NCBI GenBank assembly: GCA_958450365.1
Contig: CAUEEP010000258.1
Coordinates: 1 to 64,000, forward strand
Source of the DNA: Mesorhabditis belari
Taxonomy: Eukaryota; Nematoda; Chromadorea; Rhabditida; Rhabditidae
Length of the DNA stretch: 64,000 nucleotides
Direction of reading: 5' to 3'
This document shows positions 56,495 through 64,000 of this stretch, piece by piece. Position 1 is the stretch's first letter. The number at the start of each line of letters is the position of its first letter. The notes below the pieces were generated by a model that saw nothing but the letters and a program-made list of their open reading frames with translations, did no database searches and had not been told where the DNA came from. Made by a program: the position numbers and the translations under genes.

Positions 56495-56697
56495 ATGTTT
56501 GTAAAGGTCGACAAAACGGATACCATCAATTTCCGAGTGTCTCGTCAAACCGGAAAGGGTGAAATGGGTGCCTTGCTATCCTTTTCTCTCTTTCACACAC
56601 TCATTACTCAAAATTTTTCGCTATTTTTTCAAAGACAAAAAAAAATGTCGTCTCTAGTCTCAGGGAATGAGTTACGCGCGTGTAAATTGCGCGAATG
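56495..56697 (+). CDS. Possible short two-exon gene or 5' exon
   Basis: TTTCCTCAG (acceptor type) precedes ATG at 56495 by 12 bases, and MFVKVDKTDTINFRVSRQTG has coding-like codon use up to a donor (ATGG|GTGCC at about 56569). A following acceptor (AGTCTCAG, before about 56662) continues in phase as NELRACKLRE and a stop. The joined product would be about 35 residues. No family recognised. Confidence 0.3.
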
Positions 56698-57012
56698 ACT
56701 AAGTGAATAATGGAAAGTTCCCATCAATAATTGTTTCCAGCCTTTCTCTAGCCTTGAAGTACAACGATTAGTGCTGGGAAATCAGAAGTACACTTGTTTT
56801 GATAGAGTTGAACCAGGAAAAGCCTCTAGTTAAGTAAAGTTAAGTTAAGTTAACGTTTTCTTTTATAAAAACAGAATTTTACGTTTCATGTAGTTAGAAA
56901 TATGTGTTTTTTTGCTCCCTTTTGTACTTGAATATCGAAAAGAAATGTTTAAAAATGATCGTTTCAGGAAGTTGACGCGTTTTATTAAAGAAAGTGGCTA
57001 CTTTCTTTAATA
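56698..57012. other. Gene-free stretch
   Basis: AT-rich with TTAAGTTAAGTT near 56830-56850; nothing else seen. Confidence 0.5.
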
Positions 57013-57532
57013 TTGGGTTGGGGAGAATGAGTCGGCGCCAAACTTTAAAGGGACTTTTTGCACACATAAAGCCTTCTTTAAACATACGTTTGGTTTCATC
57101 AAAAGGATCCACTATTTCTCTACAAAATCACTTTTGAGAGATTCCACAAAGCTTTTCTTTCGTCGAGTTTATGAACTTCCAAACGCAGCTGGTTAAAATG
57201 GCAAAGAGTCCGACTCATCATTTGAACAGTTTCTTTCACATAAACCTTCTTTGGTGTTTATATAAAAAAGATAGAGCACATTCAATTACTTAAGTTGCCA
57301 AATTTGCAGGAAGATCCCACCAATGGTTTTTTCTAGATCACAGTTTGTAGTTTTTGTGAAAAAATGGCTTTTTCTTGAGCGGAGGCGCTGTTTGAATTTT
57401 CTTTTAAATGTGATTTTGTAGAGAATTAGTTAACCATTCTACTCATATCAAACGCATATTATTTGACGAAGTCGAATTGAAGTTTTAGACATTTTTTTCA
57501 TTTTCGGCGCCGACTCGTTCTCCCCAACCCAA
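57013..57532 (+). mobile_element. 520-bp MITE (TTGGGTTGGGGAG family), copy 4
   Basis: TA at 57011-57012 and 57533-57534; 520 bp, nearly identical to copies 2 and 3. Confidence 0.93.
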
Positions 57533-58555
57533 TAATTCTTTAAAAGGAGCACTGAGAGCACTATTTCTGAGAGGATTCCGTTCCGAATCTAATTCCACAT
57601 GAACAATTGTTCTTAAATTTTGTCTACGGACTATCAATTCGTAAAATTTCACAACGATTAGGGGAAATGGGGAAAGAAAATGAAAGTGGAAATAGGTTCA
57701 GGACGGAGTTTTCCCCAAATCTGATATCAAATTTAGACAAAAAAAAAGTTTTATTCTCGAGTATTTCAAAGCACTTTCATAAGCTTATAGTCAAGTTTTG
57801 TTGAAATTTCAAAAGCATTACTGCGTCAGACTGTTTTCAGCTTTCCCATTTTGAAGTAATTTTCCACATTTCACCCCACGAGTCCCTACAAAACCCAAAA
57901 AGCTTTTTCCATGCTTATTTTTCATATTTCTCATTCACCATGCCAAATTTATTATCGTAAATAAAGAATGAGCATATTTACTCTCTAGAGTCAATCTCTT
58001 CAGGTCAATCGTATCGAGAATCCGAAGAAATTTCGGCATAGACTTTGTTTTGATTGAAAAATTTTATACGAGTTCCGGGGGGAAAAATTCGACGAAATCT
58101 CGTAAATATCGATGATTTTTCGACAATCTTCTCCGCATCTCCATTGGGAATTCGCTAAGTGTTTTTCGTGTTTTTCGTTAACTCTTTCTCAGTTACAAAG
58201 CTTTACTTTATCATTAAAAGAATTTCAAAAAAATATCGAGAAATTTGTCATCTTCAGAAATTATCGAAGTATCGAAGTAAACAAACAAACAATTAATGAA
58301 AGAAGAGTTTTTTTTTTGTTGTTTTGTTGTTTCTATGGAATTTCTATGAAACAAAGTCTTATTTGAGAAGTATTTGATGAAAAAAAACAAAGATTTATGT
58401 TTAATAGAGCTATTAGACTTGCTTATTGGAAAAAGTTAACAAAAAAATAGAACAAGTTACGGTAGAAAAAGATAAGAAATGACTACTACTAGAATATCTA
58501 GTAGAATACATGCGATTTCTACTATACCCAGTCAAAGACGTGCTTTAGGACATAC
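57533..58555. other. Gene-free stretch
   Basis: AT-rich; frames near 57607 and 58112 have no recognisable domain or splice support. Confidence 0.45.
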
Positions 58556-58557
58556 CT

Positions 58558-59068
58558 AAAGTCAAAGATTGAGTCAAAGACAGAATCAAAGATTGAGTCA
58601 AAGACTGAGCCAAAGATTGAGTCAAAGACAGAATCAAAGATTGAGTCAAAGACTGAGCCAAAGAGTGAGTCAAAGACAGAATCAAAGATTGAGTCAAAGA
58701 CTGAGCCAAAGAGTGAGTCAAAGACAGAATCAAAGATTGAGTCAAAGACTGAGCCAAAGAGTGAGTCAAAGACAGAATCAAAGATTGAGTCAAAGACTGA
58801 GCCAAAGAGTGAGTCAAAGACAGAATCAAAGATTGAGTCAAAGACTGAGCCAAAGAGTGAGTCAAAGACAGAATCAAAGATTGAGTCAAAGACTGAGCCA
58901 GAAAGAGTGAGTCAAAGACAGAATCAAAGATTGAGTCAAAGACTGAGCCAAAGAGTGAGTCAAAGACAGAATCAAAGATTGAGTCAAAGACTGAGCCAAA
59001 GAGTGAGTCAAAGACAGAATCAAAGATTGAGTCAAAGACAGAATCAAAGACTGAGTCAAAAACCTAGC
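58558..59068. repeat. 48-bp higher-order minisatellite
   Basis: About ten copies of a 48-bp unit built from four 12-bp words (GTCAAAGACAGA, ATCAAAGATTGA, GTCAAAGACTGA, GCCAAAGAGTGA). The unit length keeps a frame open on each strand (SQRQNQRL and SLILSLTH peptides), which is not evidence of a gene. GACGTGCTTT before it and AGCACGTCTTTGAC after it form a short inverted flank. Confidence 0.95.
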
Positions 59069-59189
59069 ACGTCTTTGACTGGGTACGGTAGAAATAAAAG
59101 ATTAGGAAAAAGATAGAAAGAAAAAGAATCGAAGAAAACAGAACAAGATCACAGAAGCATAGAAAAAGAAAGAAATCTTATTTCATAGA

Positions 59190-59375
59190 GTTACAGTACC
59201 GAATCATATTCAAATTATGCTTCTACTGTACCCAATTGAAATCAATCACTGTAATGCTTGAATACCAAATCGTATTGAAATTATGTTTCTACTGTACCCA
59301 ATTGAGATCAATCAGTGTAATGCTTGAGTACCAAATCAGACTCAAATGATGCTTCTACTGTACCCAATAGAGTGT
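59190..59375. repeat. Triplicated segment of about 65-70 bp
   Basis: Three copies of a unit containing TATGCTTCTACTGTACCCAA and ATCAATCACTGTAATGCTTG. Confidence 0.8.
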
Positions 59376-60650
59376 GCACTTTAGAAAAGAGATCTCCTAC
59401 TGTAATTGTCTGAAAAAATGAACAGAGTCCTTTATTTTATCGAACTGGAATCATATAAAATATTTAGATCGATCAGTGTAATGCTTGAGTGATCGAAAGT
59501 GATCGAAAGTTCTTTATATTCCTTCACATCACTTCACATTTAGCCAGTCGCTTATGGGAAAAACAAAGCTAACAAATCTGCCGACAAATCTATCGACAAA
59601 TCTAACCTTTACTTGACTTTTTAAAAAGATCATCAAAATATTAATAATGAGTGTTAAATGACGATAAGAATGACCTTATAAATAGCTTCTCATAAAGCCT
59701 TTAATCTCATCAAACACTCATTGGAATAAGTTCACTTTTTCTTTGCACGGAAGAAGCCGTTGCTTTTGCTTTTTCTATTGCATTCCCATTATTTTTATTT
59801 TTGTCCTTTTTTCACCATCTAGTCATAAGCCAAATTCAGTCAAAATACTATATCTTCCAAGAAAAGGCAAATTTTTTTTTTTGTGTCAATTTTTAGCTTT
59901 CAGTGATTTTTGTGTTGTTTTCGAGATTGAGACCAAAAAGACGTCGACAAAACCGCTGGGAATTGTGTTGCAAGGTGTGAGATTCGAGGATTCGACGTTT
60001 AGTCACATGATCGTCAAAAAAAAGTGAAAGCCAACATGAGACTAAGTGGTTAAATGTTAATGAAAAACACATCGATCCTTGTAGTTCTCCCGTTTTCGTG
60101 TGACGTTTCTTTTTTTTTTGCCAGAAAGCCAGAAAACAAGATGAAGTGGTTCGGGAAAGTGTGGGAAACTTTTAAACTCTTACACTTCTTCGAAACACCT
60201 AAAAAATGGTTTAGAGAAAAAAATTGAGCAAGTAAAGTAAAGAAAAAGATGTTGTTTACTTGGCACTCCCACTCAATTTATCCCGGCTTTATTTTCTCAT
60301 CTATTTTCGAAATAGGAAGTGAAATTTTGAAGAATTTTAAAGATAAAAAGCTTGATCGATTACAAAAAGTAATAAAATATTAAGTATTCGCCTGTTCGTC
60401 TTTTTCTAAAGCTCGACTGAGTGCTGTAACTCTATAAAATGATATCTGTCCGTTTTTTAGAAAAATATGCTAGAAAATATGTTTAGAACTAGCTCATCCG
60501 ATAGAAAATCGAACGCGGAATCTGAATTTGTAAACAAAATCTGATGAATAGCTCGGAAACGCGAGATTTCTGACATCGAAGCTTTTCTGATACACCCTTG
60601 AGTTTATGCTTCTCTTCTCTTTTACTCTCAGTTGACGTCCCGCTTCCGAG
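59376..60650. other. Mostly gene-free stretch with one coding-like exon
   Basis: At 59900-60029, after TTTTTAGCTTTCAG, the plus strand reads VVFEIETKKTSTKPLGIVLQ and on to a TGA with coding-like composition; it could be a last exon of an unseen gene. Nothing else is supported. Confidence 0.3.
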
Positions 60651-60728
60651 GGCCGTTATGGTGTAGTGGTTAGTGCGCTTGTGTGGCGGACTGGTCGATT
60701 CTCTTTGTGGTGGGTTCGAATCTGCCAC
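60651..60728 (+). pseudogene. tRNA-like sequence with pol III boxes
   Basis: A box TGGTGTAGTGGTTAGTGCGC at 60659 and B box GGGTTCGAATC at 60712, 53 bp apart, as in class II tRNAs or tRNA-derived SINE heads. The acceptor stem does not pair and no standard anticodon arm can be drawn. A T-rich stretch after 60735 could terminate pol III transcription. Confidence 0.45.
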
Positions 60729-62362
60729 TTGACAAACTTTTGATTTTTCATAAATATTTTTGATTTTCAATTCTTATATTCAAACAGTTAGACTTTGTCG
60801 TGTTATTCATTTAAGATACAGTCTAAAATGTTGATCAACTGAATCCTTTCCGAAAAACGAATGCAATAATACATTTGATTTGATCTTATCTTCAAAAATA
60901 GCAAAAATTTGCATTTAAAACGGTCACTCAAATAAACTTGTGCTCTCTGCTCTCATCTTTACCGTAATCCATCAAAAAGCCGTCTACCTTTTTTCTGTTC
61001 GATCGTCGATCTTTTGCAAACAAACAAGTTTCCTGGGGATTTTCCCCGACATAATCTAAAATCGAGATTTGTTAGAATAGATTTGTTAGAAGGAAAAAAA
61101 AAAGGCGAAATCAGCTTTGAGATAAGGGAATTGGCGGAGAACTGTGATTCCACCTGATAAGCTATTTTCAAGATACCAATATATGCAATATCCGGCACAA
61201 AAGCTTTTCTTGATTATCAACTTCTCAGCACAATTTACCCCCTCATAAGCTGGCATGTGATTTTGGAAAATTTGAAATTCTTTTCAGAAAATGAGTCAAG
61301 ATTCTTCAAGAATCTGGGGGGAATGCAGGCAACTGTCGTTTGCGTTTTTTAACCCACAAAAACTACCGCTATCCACTAGTTCGATCAGTCGGATTTTGGG
61401 CCATTTACTGAGCCATTTGCATTTCCTGCTGCTGCATTTTCTAGCTGCTGCTGCTGCTGCATTTTCTGGAAAACTACCGTAAACAACACTCAGTTTATAT
61501 TCAATTAATTAACCAAATTTTGGGCCATTTACTGAGCCTTGTGATCCCTCATCGAATGACATCAAAATTGGGCTATTTGAATGAAAACTACTGGTTTAAT
61601 TACGATAGTTTTGCTGCCTTTTAGAAAAAGCATTTCTTCCTCCGGCAAATTTCCCCCATTTTTGACCAAAAACATTTCGTTTTACGTTTTTACATTTCCA
61701 AACTAGGCTTTCAGAATCGCTTTTTCGTTTGGCTTCCATTAATAGCTTTCGATTTTCGAATCCTTAAACGTTTACCATATTTGAGATAAACTGAAAGAGG
61801 TGAGGTCATTTCATTTCAGAAAAGAAGAAAAAACTATGGCTTCAATTGAAAAGGGGGGGGGGGGGAAATCGGCTTTTCGGAATTTTTACACCATTACCGA
61901 CCACTACAAATCGACTTCAGCAGCGGCGATTTTGATCAACAGATTTGATGACGGATACTCGAATTAACCACGTCCTAATTGGTTTATTTAAACTTTCATT
62001 GAGAATTTCGAATTTCAAAATCTATCTAAATTCGTAGATAGACAAAAATCAGCAAAAACTTTATATTGAAGTACGTCCCGAAACAAATTTCACCTTCGAA
62101 CGTCTGTTTTCTTGATCTCTTGTAGAAAATGATCACTTATTTTTTGTAGAAAAGCTTCATTTGTCTGTCAATAAGTGTACAACGGAAAAAACAAGATTTA
62201 GCCACTTAAATGGCAACTTTTTTTCAGGATTACTTACTACATAAAATTAATATTTTTTGATATCTTTCTTTTGATCTCATAATCCTTTAAAAAGTAGCCG
62301 TTGAAGTGATGAGATCTTGTTTTTTTCGTTGTACACCTATTGACAATGAAACCGACAAATGA
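60729..62362. other. Gene-free stretch
   Basis: Includes a GCTGCTGCTGCTGCTGC run at 61444 and a 13-base G tract at 61853-61865. About 62120-62345 is a loose inverted repeat around TTGTCTGTCAATAAGTGTAC. No supported gene. Confidence 0.45.
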
Positions 62363-62633
62363 CTACCGTAAATACTGTAATAGTACCCCACCCGCCTCGT
62401 ACAGTCGCGTAGTCGCAAAAGTTTTTTCGTATTTCATTTTTTTCAAAGCGCCCGTACTTTCAAAAAAAGCGTCTTTGGTATCAAAAAATAGCTGAAATTC
62501 AGGGCTATTTTTTGATACCTAAGCGCGCATTGTAGCATAAACCAGTGTCGAGAAAAACTCGTTCAAAGCTAGACTACGCAACACTCCGCACCGTCATTAT
62601 GGAGGTGCGCTACTATTACAGTATTTACGGTAG
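62363..62633. mobile_element. Foldback element with CTACCGTAAATACTGTAATAG ends
   Basis: Ends CTACCGTAAATACTGTAATA and the exact complement; TAATAGTACCCCACCC inside resembles the TAATAGTAGTGCACC family. Interior arms also pair around TATCAAAAAATAGC. No coding capacity. Confidence 0.82.
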
Positions 62634-63149
62634 GTCTACAACAATCGACTAAGGAACGAACGATGAACTCTAATTTAGGCAAAGAAAAAATTTCGTGAAT
62701 CTTTCTCTTAATGATGACGATAAAAGGGGGGAAAGTGCGTGGGATTTGAGGAAAAATTTCCCTCTTTTTTTTTCCTCTTTTAAATGTATTTCGTGTCGCT
62801 TAAATGCCTCAAAAAAGAATCGCCGACGAATAGAGATTTCCGGTGAAAGATGAGATGAAGTCGATGGGATTTGTGAAGTGTTTTCGCTCCCAAAAAAAAA
62901 AAAAGAAAAGCGGTAATGAATATCTTGTAGTCAAAGGAAGGCTCGCATAGGCCGATTTTCTTGAGGAAACAACACACATTTGAAAAGCGTCCACGTAAAG
63001 CAAAAATAGGCAATGGGACGTTTTCTTTTTTTGCTGGAAAAGCTACATGAATATGGCCGTTGCCGTTTTGCAGATATTGCAGTTTTGCAGAAGATTTCAC
63101 ACTTATGACTTTAGTAAGGATTTTTTTACAAAATGCAAAAATTTCCCAC
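62634..63149. other. Gene-free stretch
   Basis: A 177-codon minus frame runs from 63313 to 62780 but reads straight through the tRNA-like sequence and shows no domain; treated as chance. Confidence 0.4.
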
Positions 63150-63219
63150 AAGAGATGGGTCGAACCAGGTCGAACCAGTTGAGACCCTAGCGCACTAACC
63201 ACTCGGCCACAACGACACC
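63150..63219 (-). pseudogene. tRNA-Leu/Ser-like sequence
   Basis: Minus strand from 63219: GGTGTCGTTGTGGCCGAG with A box TGGCCGAGTGGTTAGTGCG, followed by two tandem B-box-like copies of TGGTTCGACC. The D arm is typical of class II tRNAs, but the acceptor stem does not close and no anticodon arm can be assigned. Confidence 0.45.
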
Positions 63220-63487
63220 TCGGCGGGGGACGCAAGATCGCCTGATACTCACGCGGGCCGATAAATGCGGGCAACACGCAAAAACTGCTTTTTTTTCCGC
63301 ACACAAACTTCAAAGGGATTTAAATCGAAAATTTGAATCCATTACACAAAAACGACTTAGAGATTCGAAATAAGCGAAAAATTTGCTTTCAAATAGGCAA
63401 ATGTAAAATAGGAAAAATTTTCTACAAAATAGGCCAAGTGCCACTTGAAAACTCGGTGGTTTAAAACAACGATCCGTAGTTTAAAAA

Positions 63488-63738
63488 AGTCCGTAGAGCT
63501 TCAAAAATGTTTCTATAGAAGGGAATCGTATGTGTAGATTCCGAATTTCAACAAATCACACCTCGATGACAAAACGAATTTCGGCTAAAAAGCAAAAAAG
63601 CTGCAGAAAAGCGTTAAGTTGTGTAGTCTTTGCCTTTTAGCCCAAATTTGACGTGTCAGCGAGATCTGATTTGTCGAAATTCGGAATCTACGCATACGAT
63701 TCCCTGACATGGAAACATTTTTGATGCTCTACGGACTT
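63488..63738. mobile_element. Foldback element with AGTCCGTAGAGC ends
   Basis: Left AGTCCGTAGAGCTTCAAAAA, right TTTTTGATGCTCTACGGACT; inside, GGGAATCGTATGTGTAGATT is inverted near 63690-63710, so the whole 250 bp folds back. No coding capacity. Confidence 0.82.
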
Positions 63739-64000
63739 TCCTAAGGCCTTTTCAAGGCCTTAAGAAAGGCCTTTTCAAAAAAAGGCGCGCTTTTGGCCGA
63801 GTGCGCAAAAAAAAGCATCGCATTTGTCCGATCCCCCAAAAAAGTTTTAGTTTTGCACATTTTGCAAAAAGGCACATTTTGCAAAGTCGTTAATCACAGC
63901 AGTTTCTACATGCCTTTTTTTTCGAAAACGCATTAGCTGAAAGGACAAATATATTATTGATAATTGAAATTGATGACAAAAAAGCAGCGTTGAAATCGCG
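63739..64000. other. Right end of the window
   Basis: AT-rich; AAGGCCTTTTCAAGGCCTTAAG at about 63741-63775 is a small palindromic repeat and TTTTGCAAAAAGGCACA is repeated near 63850-63885. No gene seen. Confidence 0.5.

Noticed and set aside
58545..59116. Repeat-bearing frames on both strands
   Set aside because: The 48-bp minisatellite explains them; no start context or splice signals.
62780..63313. 177-codon minus frame
   Set aside because: It crosses the tRNA-like sequence and has no signal peptide, domain or splice support.

Overview
The window reads as nuclear DNA of a nematode, probably a rhabditid. The evidence is AT-rich sequence with many short introns ending in TTTTCAG, a putative trans-splice acceptor a few bases before a start codon, nematode-style insulin-like peptides with an extra cysteine pair, and dozens of TA-flanked Tc1/mariner-type MITEs and minisatellites. 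No species can be named. Protein-coding content is low; most long open frames lie in repeats or on the wrong strand of real exons.

Left end (1-2416): the last ten exons of the bifunctional purine enzyme PAICS run into the window on the plus strand. From 2.4 to 22 kb follow minisatellites, a decayed Tc1-like island (4.2-6.1 kb), a broken C-type lectin fragment (8.6-9.1 kb), a chain of four abutting TA elements (13.5-16.0 kb), unassigned coding-like patches (18.6-19.0 kb) and a tyrosine-recombinase-like remnant cut by a 520-bp MITE (20 kb).

Middle (22.4-24 kb): a three-exon insulin-like peptide gene on the minus strand. From 24 to 35 kb there are further MITEs, a tRNA-Arg-like sequence inside a foldback, and a 5S-rRNA-derived SINE-like element (32.1 kb). 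From 35 to 48 kb the window is shaped by duplication. A ~1.5-kb segment with a tRNA-Gly(GCC) gene occurs twice as a direct repeat, and a third tRNA copy lies inverted at 47.8 kb. Between the first two lie a small secreted cysteine-rich gene (36.8-37.6 kb) and an inverted duplication around a multi-pass membrane (chemoreceptor-like) gene.

Right end (48-64 kb): more copies of the same MITE families, a second insulin-like peptide gene (53.6-54.3 kb, minus) with a processed C-peptide, several large minisatellites, two tRNA-like sequences with internal pol III boxes, and foldback elements. The genes do not form an operon or pathway. The two insulin-like peptides share their B-chain layout and intron phases and are probably paralogues. 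The secreted cysteine-rich peptide and the membrane receptor are independent accessory genes.

All intron-exon models were made by eye from splice signals, reading-frame continuity and family motifs. Coordinates of TIR elements are exact where a TA duplication is visible and approximate elsewhere.
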